64,000 nucleotides of DNA, from positions 2,836,451 to 2,900,450 of the forward strand of contig JAJEKV010000060.1 of the NCBI GenBank assembly GCA_021234155.1, in the 5' to 3' direction. The DNA comes from Isoetes taiwanensis (lineage: Eukaryota; Streptophyta; Lycopodiopsida; Isoetales; Isoetaceae). The position numbers and the translations under genes were made by a program. Positions 23,900 to 34,796 of this stretch are shown here, one piece after another. Position 1 is the first letter of the stretch; each line of letters opens with the position of its first letter. Under the pieces are notes generated by a model that had not been told where the DNA came from, ran no database searches, and was given only the letters and a program-made list of their open reading frames with translations.

Positions 23900-25268
23900 C
23901 TGCGCAACAGATATTTGTTTCAACCTCTAAAGTTTGGAAGCCTCCTGTTCTAGTATACAACAACATTTACATGCTCTCTACAATTTTTGTGAGAACACAG
24001 GCCTATATGTTAATCTCCAAAAGACCAAGCTCTTGGTAGTTCAATCTTCTCGGTATACTGTAATGAAGTTGAAGTTGTGAATAGCTACAAATAGCTTGGT
24101 GTAGAATTATGTAAGAACACACTTTGGGAACAATGTATTACCAAGCGTGTGACTGCTGGCTGGAGAGCACTCTATGCAATGCAAAACAATTATTTTCGCG
24201 CCGAGCTTCATGATTGGTCATGGAAAGCCCACTTGTTTCAGGCTTTGGTAGAACTTGTTTTACTGTATGATTCTGAAGTCTTGGGGCCTGCCATTAGTAC
24301 TAGTGCTTGGTAAAGCTTGGAATTGGTGCAAAAGTCTTTTCTCACTTACAGCCTAGGAGTCAAAACTACGGTGCCCTATGCTATTATTTTATAAGAGACA
24401 GGTTTTTGGCCTCTTCAAATATTCTGCCATGAAGAGCCATCTCCACTATATCAGCAAGGTGCATCACATGGATGATGATAGGTACCTCTTCTCGCGCTTG
24501 CCATGTATGAATCTCCCCAACATTTGAAACGATGTTGGAAAGAGAATTGTAATACATGGTTTTTCCCGCTGGTCTGTGCAACTGGAATACTGCATGGTGC
24601 TTGCTAGTTCTGATCCTGAGCTTTTGCAACAATATCTCGATGGTCATTTTTCTCAGAAGATATGGGATGCAGTTACCTTAGCCCAAGTTAAATCTGGTCA
24701 TTATCATGCACATATAAATCCCACTTTTGGCATCAGGACCACAAGCTTATTTGCTTGCTTCCTTGTCCAGGAAAAAGCTTGTAGCTATTGTATCAATTCG
24801 CATAGGGTCCAACAAGCTAAGGATTGAGAAAGGTAGATGGGAGCGGCCGCAATTGCCACGGGAAGCAAGATTATATGCATGTTGCTAGTTATAGATTATT
24901 GAAAATGAAAGCCATACTCTGCTAAGATGTGTTGATTTTTAGATGGTCACGAATCGTTATTTGACTAGCATTTCATTCCATGCTGCCACAACTTCTCAGA
25001 GCCCCATCTGTGCATGACTTGGAATTATACATACTTGAGGTTCTAGATGAGCCTCTTCAATTATTGAGATCCCAATAGTCATCACCGCCTATTTATATAT
25101 TTTCTTTTTGCTCGTCTAGTATCATCATTACTACAATGGTTTTTCCCTTGAAAACCTTTTGAGGTAGGGGTTTTTTAATCCTAGTAGTAATGGTTGTACT
25201 AAGCCATTGTATGGGTCCCATGGCTACTTGGTCTTCGTGGACGGTAAAAATTCTATTCTATTCTCTGC
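23900..25268 (+). mobile_element. 5'-truncated LINE, C-terminal ORF2 and 3' end
   Basis: From about 23940 the + strand reads, with frameshifts, LYVNLQKTKLLVVQSS, then NSYKYLGVEL and RVTAGWRALYAMQNNYF. This matches the part of LINE RT after the catalytic site (the NxxKT motif). Near 24810-24960 IEKGRWERPQLPREARLY is followed by CC, then NESHTLLRC: a zinc-finger-like C-terminus whose first Cys has become Tyr. The 3' UTR ends in the shared hairpin and microsatellite tail. Sequence before 23.9 kb is not clearly LINE, so the copy is truncated like most LINE insertions. Confidence 0.75.
25124..25268 (+). repeat. LINE 3' UTR and (ATTCT)n tail
   Basis: GGGGTTTTTTAATCC, then TGGGTCCCAT, then CGTGGACGGTAAAA, then ATTCTATTCTATTC. 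The same blocks in the same order form the 3' end of the minus-strand LINE at 56.58-56.73 kb. The hairpin arm on the 5' side has decayed here, while the 3' arm GGTCT remains. Confidence 0.8.
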
Positions 25269-25467
25269 TTAAAGAAGGTGTCGTTATAGCATGAACAGAT
25301 GAAATATAAATATCTTCGTATTTTTGGCACCTGATATCAAGAGCATGTGTTAAATATACACCATTGCCCATGACAATGGGGCAATTGGTAGCGTCTTGAC
25401 ATCTTGTTCTTAAAAGAGATGACACTAAAAAAATAAGAATTGAAACTGAAATGGCATGCAGTTTTGC

Positions 25468-25556
25468 GGCCTGGTTGTTTGGTCTAGTGGTAACACACAA
25501 TCCTAGAATTAATAGGTCTCAAGTTCGAGGCCAGAGTCACTAGGACCCAACAAGGC
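25468..25556 (+). mobile_element. tRNA-related SINE head (pol III A and B boxes)
   Basis: TGGTCTAGTGG at 25480-25490 fits the A box, and AGTTCGAGGCC at 25522-25532 fits the B box, about 31 nt apart as in tRNA genes. Between them a 4-bp stem (CCTA/TAGG) closes a 7-nt loop. There is no paired acceptor stem or good T stem, so this is not a working tRNA. It is most likely the head of a SINE; its body and tail are not defined. Confidence 0.5.
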
Positions 25557-26124
25557 AATGTTGATGTGGTGTGTGTATTATATGTCCAATCGCTTGCTAC
25601 CAATGTGGCATGACATAGAAGTTGATCCTTCTTCTTCTCTAATTATATGTCACCCATATTCTGATCCTCATCCACTAATGCAACATAATTGATTCCATAT
25701 CCTAAACATTATCTATTAGTTAATCTAACTCATTTGATCCTCGTCAATTAACAACCTTAACTTGAATCTATAGTATACTTAAATCCATACCCTAAACATC
25801 ATCCAGTAGCTACTCATCTTAAATTCATAACAACACACTTAATGTTGGTGTGGTGTGTGCATTATATGCCCAATCGGTTGCTACCAATGTGGCATGACAT
25901 AGAAGTTGATGCTTCTTCTTCTCTAATTATATGTCACCCATATTCTGATCCTCATCCACTAATGCAATATAGTTGATTCCATATCCTAAACATTATCTAT
26001 TAGTTAATCTAACTCATTTGATCTTCATCAATTAACGGCCATAACTTGAATCTATATTATACTTAAATCCATACCCTAAACATCGTCCATTAGCTACTCA
26101 TCTTAAATTCATAACAACACACTT
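25557..26124. repeat. Tandem duplication, 2 x 284 bp
   Basis: 25557-25840 and 25841-26124 are close copies, both starting AATGTTG(A/G)TGTGGTGTG and ending in ACAACACACTT. Only scattered substitutions separate them. No coding sense. The first copy directly follows the SINE head, so it may be SINE body sequence or flank duplicated later. Confidence 0.9.
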
Positions 26125-27498
26125 AAGGTTGCACTTGTAAAATACAACTATATGTGAAATAAAGCTTTGAGAATTTGAATACGAATTATTAAACAATGAA
26201 ATAGGAACCAATTCATACTATGTCATTGGCTCTAAATCCCTTTGCAATTTATCTTCCTGACAAAGAATTTGGATAAAACCCCTTTTATCAGCAATGTTTT
26301 CTCTAGGAAAATGTATTGTTGTAGAATCGAAGCATAAACAATTATGAGAATGCCTAACAACTAAGAAGAATGTGATACTAGGGAGGCTAAGGCTAAGGAT
26401 ACATTCCCATGCTGTCGCTGACTTCAAATTATTGCCAAGGTTAATGCTAAAGTTGACTTTGAATTTTTAGAAATGGCGGAGGACTTCTCAGAGCTGCGGT
26501 TGATACCCTTGAATTTTGAAGTCCGGTTAGGCTCATGGGAACCTAGCCTAAGGCTAAGGCTAAGTAGCCCTAGGAGCTAACATGCAATTATTTTCTAGCA
26601 ATAATACCATAGCCTTCATCAGCTCCAAATTACTTAAGATTACGGGTCTTCTTGTTTTTTAAGTAAATTTTTAGTTTTTTTTTTTCTTCTTCTTCTTCTT
26701 CTAGCGGCGCCGCCAATAAATTTATGCTTTCCTATAGGTACCTAACACCATAGCCTTGCTGGAACAAGGTATTTCTTACCGGACGCTTTCCTAACTCCAT
26801 AGCTACAGGCTTTCCTAATGCCATAGCCTTGCCAAAACACGGTATTTCTTGCATCAGAACAAGGTGCTCTGCACAAGATAGTTCCTGCATCGGAGGCTCT
26901 GCAAAAGACTTTGCAACACATTTGCCCAGCCTTCAACAGATTTCCAGCCCTACAATGGATTTGTGTCTCTTATGGTGGATTCACATGTGAATTTTCCCGC
27001 TGCTTTTCAATGGCAATTAGGCTAGGGCTGCGATGCTGGCTGGCAATGCCACTCCATAGTTGGGCCGACCCACTGACCTAGCCGACCTGCCGACCTAGGT
27101 GGGAGAAGGTCGACCTAGGTGGGGATTTTTTGCCGACCTATCGACCTATTTTACCAAAATTTAAGTTTCTCTTTTCCTACAGATAATGCATAAACAACAT
27201 TCAATACGTCTCTATTTCCAAAAAAATAACAAATATAAACAAAACTAACCTCAAACAACTTCAAAACAGTCAATTTATGCTATTAAACTTCAAATAACCA
27301 AAGTAGACTATATTTTGAGGAAGAAACATAATTGTACATAACTTTGCAAAATTGGCACCTGTTCTGTATTGTTGAGAGTTATTCACAGATGCGGGTAGCT
27401 CAAAGATGGAGTTTTCTACCTGGTTCCTGTGCAGCAGATGTTTCAAAAAAATGAGCTTTACCAGGAAATACATTTAATACAAGAATACACTACTGTGC
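26125..27498. other. No gene recognised
   Basis: Contains runs of the heptamer AGGCTAA (near 26388 and 26551), a short (CTT)n tract near 26690, and CGACCTA-type short repeats at 27060-27160. Frames are at most 69 aa. Confidence 0.45.

Positions 27499-27525
<27 letters not shown>
27499..27525. repeat. Poly(A) tract (27 nt)
   Basis: An uninterrupted A-run. It could be the tail of a retroposed sequence on +, but nothing upstream was recognised. Confidence 0.9.
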
Positions 27526-27529
<4 letters not shown>

Positions 27530-28129
27530 CCACTAAAATACAACCTGCATAGAAATAAGAAAGCCAACATATACTAGATTCGTAGAAGAAACCGCTGTGC
27601 AAATCAATAGAAGAAGCAACCCTGGATAATATCTAATCTGCTCCTCCATAAAAAATGAAATGGTTCGGCATTAAAAAGAAGAGGGCAAAGATGGTAAGAG
27701 GACAAAAAACACAAGCACCTCGATGCTGGTGGAGCTGGTCGACTTGATGCCGGTGCAGATTGCAGTGGAGTAAGGCCACTGTTAGTGGCGTTTTGATCAA
27801 AATGTCCGTGTCTGCTGTACCTTATTGCAGCACTACAGAAGCAATCGAACAAATTTCCATTGTATTCCTATATTGTAAGCGTAGAAATAAAGAAAAACAT
27901 GGAAAAATGCTTTCCTGCATGAGGATTGGGCTATGCTTAAACTCAAACAGAGAGTTGCTTAAACTCAAACAGAGAGATACGAGACTCAGCAAGCGATTCG
28001 ACGGTCAAGCTTTGCTGAAAAATACTCTATTCCGGCCCCTTTTGGAGCAGCACATTGCCACAGACTCAAAAGAGGGAAAAAGAAAATTTAGGTTTTTGAC
28101 CCAATCGATTGTAGGTCGGATTAGGGTAT

Positions 28130-28455
28130 GGTCACATGAAGATGTCAACAGGGACTCTTTCCTGTCAACATGAAGGCAGCGATAGAAACAGGGTCACATG
28201 AAGATCCAAACGCACCATCCGTTCTTGCCGTTCTTGTTCTGCCCGCTGATTTCTGGATTGCTGCCAAGTACCCTGAGATCTGCCACGTGCTGATATCCAA
28301 GAGATTCATGTTGACATGAATCCGTCCAACCGAGGAGAGAGCCGGTGGGATGGATTGATGTCAACATGAAGAGATTCATGTCAAAAAGCTCCATGTGACC
28401 CCTCTGTTTTCAGTTTTTGACGTCTAATGGAAGACGTTGATATCTTCATGTGACC
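28130..28455. mobile_element. Foldback / MITE-like element with nested inverted repeats
   Basis: The outer ends are inverted repeats of about 20 bp (GGTCACATGAAGAT followed by a purine and TCAAC), at 28130-28149 and 28436-28455. An inner pair around AAACAG...GGTCACATG lies near 28183-28203 and 28387-28412. The centre has GATTCATGT-type repeats in both directions. No coding sense. Target duplication not found. Confidence 0.6.
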
Positions 28456-28855
28456 CCGCCCTTAGGCCGATCCCAACCTAAGTCGGAAAAGGTCGAGATT
28501 TAGGGCCGACCTAGATCAGCCCCAACTATGTGCCACTCACATGAAATCAAGGCCTAAAGTTAAGCAGGCGCCAGTATTCTTCATAATCGCTCCTTATTTT
28601 AGTAAGAATCACCCACGCAGCAGAGGTCACCCAAGCAGCCAAAGCCGCGTGCAACCATTAGCGAGAGCTGCTATTCTAGCTGTGATTTTGCAGCAACGAT
28701 GCAGCCGAAGTCCAGCGCTACAAAAGAAAAGCTGCATGTGAATCCACCATTACTACAACGGATTTGCTACTTGCCGTCTATAATTTCGATATTTTCTGCT
28801 ACTGGCCTTCTCTCTTTTCTGCATTTCTAATTTGGGGCTGAAGAAGGCCACGTCG

Positions 28856-29001
28856 GGGAACCTATGCCACAAGGAACCTAGTGGCACCATCCCTGCGACC
28901 GCGGCAGCGCTGTCATGTTCCCATAGGCCGATTGGCCTCCGCGGACGATAAAAGAACCTTCCTTCCTTCCTTCCTTCCTTCCTTCAGGTGGCATAGGTCC
29001 C
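28856..29001 (+). repeat. Isolated LINE/SINE-type 3' tail with hairpin and (CCTT)n, flanked by an inverted repeat
   Basis: AGGCCGATTGGCCT (28925-28938) forms a 5-bp stem with a GATT loop. It is followed by CCGCGGACGATAAAA and a CCTT tract to about 28985. The same ending occurs at 56.58-56.63 kb (reverse strand). Sequence just upstream does not resemble LINE coding DNA, so this may be a SINE or a strongly truncated LINE. GGGGAACCTATGCCAC at 28856 and GTGGCATAGGTCCCC at about 28987 are near-perfect inverted copies around it. Confidence 0.65.
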
Positions 29002-29439
29002 CAATACATTTTGCATTAAACTAACTTTACGTGCTCTTAAAGCACAAAAGCACAAAAATACCAAGAAAAAACATCTGGATAAAATGATCTGCCATGGATT
29101 ATCCTTCTTTACACAAGAACATTGCCAATAGTTGAGCATGGCCTGTGCTTCACTCTACCTCATAATACACTTGAAGTATACTTATATATTAGCCGGATGT
29201 GGTTGATCTGACAAAAAGTGAGTGGTTAATCCCGTAGTTAATCCGATCAAAAATCAGGTGCGGAACTGTGCGTCCAGGGGCAAAAAAATTGTTCCAGTCA
29301 TTCTTGTTGCTCTATTGCAGCTTAACGATGAAGAGAATAAAATTTGATTTGAAAGTTTGTTTAAATGGCCACAATGGCAAAGTGAGGCACCGAGCGTCGA
29401 AAACCCAATAGCTGTAGATACGCAAGAGCAAGAACATCC

Positions 29440-31581
29440 ATGGATTTGCTTTGCCTTCCGGCTTTTTGTGGAAGTTCGAATAAGCCCAATCCAGTACCTT
29501 CAACCGAATTAAAGACAGATCAATTTGAAGACATTACTGGTGACAGTATCAGGCGTGGAAAATTTGCTAACATGTTATTTGTGAATGATAGAATGCAGTA
29601 TGAGGGCAGGAAACCTGACAAATTCTCATATTTGAATGATTTGAAAGTTTGCCGCAAGATGGGTGCCATACGAAAGGGCAGATACATTCATAAGCAGCTA
29701 TCTGAGAGCGAACACAAGTCTGACATTGCTGTCGGAACTGCGATTGTGGATATGTATGCCCAATGTGGAAGCTTGGTAGAAGCATGTAGTGTTTTCGACA
29801 CATTGCGTTATCCTAATGTAATCTCATGGGGTGTTATGCTTGCAGGATATGCTCAGCATGGAAAAGGAAAACTTGCTGTGCAGTGCTTCGAAAACATGCA
29901 GCATCATGGCATCAGGTCAGATAAAATTACGTTTTTGAGTATCTTGAAGGCTTGTGGCTCTACTGGAGATAGAGAGCAAGGTGTGTGGTTTCATGCACAA
30001 ATTTTTGCCAGTAGGTTGCAATTTGAAATTGTTGTTGGGAACACCCTGATGGATATGTACATAAAATGTGGTAGCATGGATGAGGCATGCAGAATTTTTG
30101 ACAATTTGCCGTATCGAACTATAGTGTCTTGGAATGTGATGATCTTGGGACATGCACATGTTGGTGAAACTCATCTTGCTCTTAAATGCTTTGAGAATAT
30201 GCAGCTCAGAGGCATAAAGGCAGATAAAGTGACATTTTTGAGCATCCTGAAAGCATGTGGAAACACAGGTGCTCTACAGCCAGGAAGATATATTCATGAG
30301 CAGACTGTTGACAGGAAACTCCAATTCGATGTTTCTGTGAGCAGTACAATCATTGATATGTATGTCAAGTGTGGCAGCTTGCTGGAGGCACGTCAAGTCT
30401 TCTATAAATTGCCAAATCAGAATGTTGTCTCGTGGAATACGATGATTGCAGGATATGCGCAACATAATAAAGGCTTCCTTGCACTCGAATGTTTTAAACT
30501 CATGAGAAGCCAGGATGTAGTTCCAAGCGAGGTCACATTTTTGAACATGTTGAAAGCATTATCTAGCATGGGCACAGATGCCATACATCAGGGAAGATGC
30601 ATCCATGAGCAGATTCTCACTTATGGGCATCAATCTGACCATGTTGTAGGAAACACCCTTGTAGATATGTATATTAAGTGTGGGAGCTTGGACGAAGCAG
30701 AAAATGTATTTCAGAAATTGTCGAAACGAAGCATAGTTTCATGGACTGTGATGATTTCAGGCTATGCTCAGCATGGAAAAGACTGCCTTGCCTTAGAATG
30801 CTTTCAAATGATGCAATGTGAAGAGATAAAGCCAAACAAAATTTCGTTTCTCAGCCTTATGAAAGCCTGTAGTAGTAGCGCAGCGTTATACCAGGGGAGA
30901 TGCATTCATGAACATATAATTTTCTCTAAACTTCAATCTGACATCATTCTTGCAAGTAGTGTTATGGACATGTATATAAAGTGTGGTAGATGGGAGGAGA
31001 GTCTTGTAGTTTTCAAAGCTCTGCCTAATCAAGATGTAGTGGCATGGGGCACAATAATTGCCGGATATGCGGAGTTCGGAAAGACTAGTTTGGCTGCACA
31101 ATGCTTTGAGGAGATGCAACATAATGGCATCAAGCCTGACAGCACTGCATTTGTAAATATTCTTACTGCATCATGTCATGCAGGTTTAGTGGATGAAGGC
31201 CTTTGGTATTTCCAAAGCTTAAGAGAAGAGACAAGAGTCCAATTGAACACTCTGCACTTTGCTTGTATGGTGGATCTTTTAGGTCGAGCAGGTTGCTTTC
31301 AAGATGCTTTAGATTTATTAAAAAGTAGTATGCAACCTACTATTTTTTTGTGGATGAACCTGCTCACTGCATGCAGAATGCATTGCAATTTGCATCTTGG
31401 GTTGCACTGCTTCAATTCTATCATTGTCTTGAATCCTCTTTATACTGCAGCTTATGTTGCCATATCGAACATTTATGCAAGTGCCCACATGGCAAGGATT
31501 GTTGGAGCAAAATCTAAATCTAATAATAAGCTCTTTCCAGCCTTTCTGTCAACGAAAAACCGGGTTTGTTATTCTAACTAG
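29440..31581 (+). CDS. PLS-class pentatricopeptide repeat (PPR) protein, 713 aa, truncated E domain
   Basis: Plant PPR proteins bind organellar RNA and act in editing, splicing or stability, usually in plastids or mitochondria. The repeat anchor LKACG-type occurs at residues 68, 169, 270, 371, 474 and 575: a period of 101 residues, i.e. P-L-S triplets, with VSW/ISW and MYxKCGS in each unit. After the last triplet, MVDLLGRAG and an E-like part (WMNLLTACRMHCNLHLG, then YVAISNIYAS) are seen. The expected E+ and DYW parts are absent, and the tail after residue ~685 looks unrelated. The ATG at 29440 lies in a CCATGG context. A 40-residue lead could carry targeting, but no typical transit peptide is clear. 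No intron. It may be a functional P-L-S-E protein or a gene cut short at its 3' end. Confidence 0.85.
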   Translation: MDLLCLPAFCGSSNKPNPVPSTELKTDQFEDITGDSIRRGKFANMLFVNDRMQYEGRKPDKFSYLNDLKVCRKMGAIRKGRYIHKQLSESEHKSDIAVGTAIVDMYAQCGSLVEACSVFDTLRYPNVISWGVMLAGYAQHGKGKLAVQCFENMQHHGIRSDKITFLSILKACGSTGDREQGVWFHAQIFASRLQFEIVVGNTLMDMYIKCGSMDEACRIFDNLPYRTIVSWNVMILGHAHVGETHLALKCFENMQLRGIKADKVTFLSILKACGNTGALQPGRYIHEQTVDRKLQFDVSVSSTIIDMYVKCGSLLEARQVFYKLPNQNVVSWNTMIAGYAQHNKGFLALECFKLMRSQDVVPSEVTFLNMLKALSSMGTDAIHQGRCIHEQILTYGHQSDHVVGNTLVDMYIKCGSLDEAENVFQKLSKRSIVSWTVMISGYAQHGKDCLALECFQMMQCEEIKPNKISFLSLMKACSSSAALYQGRCIHEHIIFSKLQSDIILASSVMDMYIKCGRWEESLVVFKALPNQDVVAWGTIIAGYAEFGKTSLAAQCFEEMQHNGIKPDSTAFVNILTASCHAGLVDEGLWYFQSLREETRVQLNTLHFACMVDLLGRAGCFQDALDLLKSSMQPTIFLWMNLLTACRMHCNLHLGLHCFNSIIVLNPLYTAAYVAISNIYASAHMARIVGAKSKSNNKLFPAFLSTKNRVCYSN

Positions 31582-31599
31582 CTAACTAACTATTAATTT

Positions 31600-31929
31600 T
31601 AAATTTGTAACTTTCCTAGGGATGGAAGTTTTTATCGGGGTATGTGTTGCAAGTAATGCTAGACGTTCTCTATAGTGATGTCAAATTATTAGTGCCTTCA
31701 ACATTTGTATTTACAATCATAAACCCCACATCAATGTTGCACGACCTTAGTCATAGCACGATCTATCATTTTACAATTCTAATTGCATAATCGACATTAT
31801 TAATAGTGGAATGTATAATATAAAAAAGTTGTCAGTTCTTCTTCCTATTTTGTAGATAACATGAGAAATTGCAAAAGAAAATTCTCTCAGTCTACTATCT
31901 TAGTTCATCCATTTCATATTCTTCATGCA
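31600..31929. other. PPR 3' flank, nothing recognised
   Basis: AT-rich. If the PPR gene is transcribed, its 3' UTR would lie here. No clear terminator signal. Confidence 0.4.
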
Positions 31930-31940
31930 AATAATAATAA

Positions 31941-32004
<64 letters not shown>
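31930..32004. repeat. (AAT)n microsatellite
   Basis: About 24 AAT units with one extra A. The poly-Ile and poly-Tyr frames across it are artefacts. Confidence 0.95.
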
Positions 32005-32006
<2 letters not shown>

Positions 32007-34796
32007 TAGTGAAAAGCATACTTTTTACAGAAATTACATGTGTTTTGATATGTTCTTTTACCTTTATAATTTGTAATAAAATTCCATATATCAATGTCAT
32101 CACAAACAGTGCTAATTTCAAGTTACAAAATATAAAATATAGTTTCCGTAAATATAAAATATAGTTTCCGTCTTCCAAATGCTTGGCATGTCCCAAATCG
32201 CAAAATCAACAGTCGAAATCGCAAAATCAATCCTCACAGGTAGCCATGATCTTGGAGATGAAGAGAGCCCGTGAAGATGCAGCAATGGCAAAGTTAGATT
32301 TGATGCTGATAAGATTAGACACAAGAACATCATTTGGCGTAACACGCTTGTTGGTATTTTCTGCGAAGTAAATTATCTATGCGAATTCATTTATTTGTGC
32401 TCCTGAATCTAGTGTAACTAATTCCCTAAACTAATTCCCTATTGCACTGGATGTGAATTGTTGTATTTGTAGAAACTTTAACATTTGAACAAAAAATCTT
32501 AAAATCTTCCCATGCATAAGCAAGGAGTTGTTGCTGCATGCTACAATATTAAAGCTAAATGACTTACAAGATTCTTAAGCAATATGGAGGCCAATACCAA
32601 AAATACGAAAATAATCTGATCTGTTTTATAAAGAAAAGGCAATGAGAAAAGAAAACTCAGGATCAAATATGTTATGTCATTAATAGTACATAATCAAGAA
32701 GTGCAACCATAATTCTGTAGATTTTCAAAGTATGCATGGGAGATGGGTTCCTTGCCTGACTGTAAGTGTCCTACCTCTACTGAACATGAAAGGGAATTTT
32801 ACCTGACAATGGTTGTGAACGTGTTCGTTAAATGCTGAAACAATTAGAATAATGTCAAACCATTAACTATAATTGATAGCAAAAGCACCACTTGTACCAT
32901 GTAAAGTACAATGCGACTACCACAAAACTCGATCCAACAAACTGCTTTTGCAGGAAAGCACCGAAGCAGTCTTTGTGGGAGAAAGACGAATTTCATATTA
33001 TTGAAACCTTAGAGGAAAACATGAGCGCTTACCTAAAACATAAGCCTCTTATAGGGCAAGATTTGGGTGAAGCATATGCCCCATGCTTATTTGGTAGTAT
33101 CTTAAGAAACTAGGAGACAAAAAAAAATAACTATCAGCACGAAAAAGAAAAGAAGAAATGATGAACCAAAGTAGAATAAATGAACAGAGGAAGAATCAAG
33201 GTGAGAAAATGAGAAGGGACCTTTGGTTAAGCAATTTGTTAAAAAGCAAAGATTACTATGGAGCAACAGAAACGAAAATGAGCCACTGAAAGGAAAATTA
33301 AAAGGAATTGTTAACAAAAGGAAAATTGATGGACGAGCCAGATTTCATCATTAAAGTCAATTTATCAAATAAAAGTTTGCCTGCATCGAACATCTCCAAG
33401 ACTCATCTTGTCGAAATCCTCTGTCATGCCATTCCTAAATTGAATTACTCCGATTCACGTAGAGCAATGCTTCACTAACGATTGTCAACGAATTGGTTAA
33501 CGGGATTGAACAAAAGAGAAATTTTGCCTATAATAATTCTTGCTGAAATTACATCTGTGCATAGTAGTCTGTTTTAGGGTCTGCAAATTGATTCCCGAGA
33601 CTTGCTTCACCAAGTTTGAATTATCAACCTGGTGCTTGAACCAGCCTTATGGTGATTGACAACCCACCTAGAATTTCATTAAATTTTCCAGCACTAGATG
33701 ATATCAGACGCTTGTAGGTGATTCACGGGAAGAAAAGCCCTAGCTGGCAGCAACGACTGGATACACTAAAATTGCTTCAAAGTCTCATTTCACAGTAGCA
33801 TTGCCACAAACCCTTCGCCTCTCCTTGTTGTCCAAACTTAAAAGAGAAAAAAAAAAAATGTAAAGCAGGCTTGGGGTAGAGGGTGGAGAGAAAAAGGAGA
33901 TTTATGGGCATATGATGAAGGTAAATGAAGATATTTTGAATTTAGATAATTTGAAATGTATAATGAGAAGAAGAGATGGATCCCAATAAAAATGCATTAA
34001 AAGAGTCAGCTGATCATAATCATTGGAACAAGCAAAGATGTTGAATTCAATTTAATCTAGCACCCTTGCATGCAGTAAGATTTAGAAGGTTTAAAAGCAA
34101 TTTTAGAGAGAGAGTCTACACTAAAATATCCATTAATTTTTCTCCAGCACTGTGTTAGCCCCATTTCCTGGCCTGTAGAATTTTCGCCCATAAAGGTCAA
34201 GACTCAACCCACAACTTGCAAATGACTTTTCACCAATTGTGATTGTATACAGAATAAGTTGCCTTGGGTATGTCTCCTAAAAACATCCTACTTATTTTAA
34301 CAAATTCACAGAATGCAAGTCGCTGCTAAACATATCCATGAGCTGCTCTACAAAATGAACGCACATCTACAAAATGAAGAACGCACCCCAACATTTCCAA
34401 TGACTACATTTCAATGACTATCCATCACAATCAGGCACTGCATAGACATCCCCTGCGTGATCAACATCTGAACATCAATTAATTATTGATGAAACAGCGC
34501 TACACTCAGAAAGTCTCCCCTACATTGTTTACTCCAGCACTGTAAGCCCATGTAAATGTATACAATCCAGCACTACAAGCAAGTGTAAATTATACAACTC
34601 ACTTTTAATCAGGTGAGGATAACCAGATTGACAACACATGGCTCATCCCCATAACAGTTATCATCAAAAGTGTGTATTAGTATTCAATGGTATATATCAT
34701 AATAATATAGGGCTCTGGGGCCAGCCAATGGCTTCCATGGTGAATTTCCACCACCTACAAAGATTTCTAATTCACAATTTACTGCAATGCATAAGA
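32005..34796. other. No gene recognised
   Basis: A 20-bp direct repeat with AAATATAGTTTCCGT occurs near 32130-32170. The frames at 32183-32371 and 32892-33113 have no known domain. The right end probably includes the 3' flank of the tubby-like pseudogene. Confidence 0.4.

Noticed and set aside
25468-25545. Functional tRNA gene
   Set aside because: A and B boxes are present, but the acceptor and T stems do not pair.
31861-32196. Poly-Ile / poly-Tyr frames
   Set aside because: Encoded by the AAT microsatellite.
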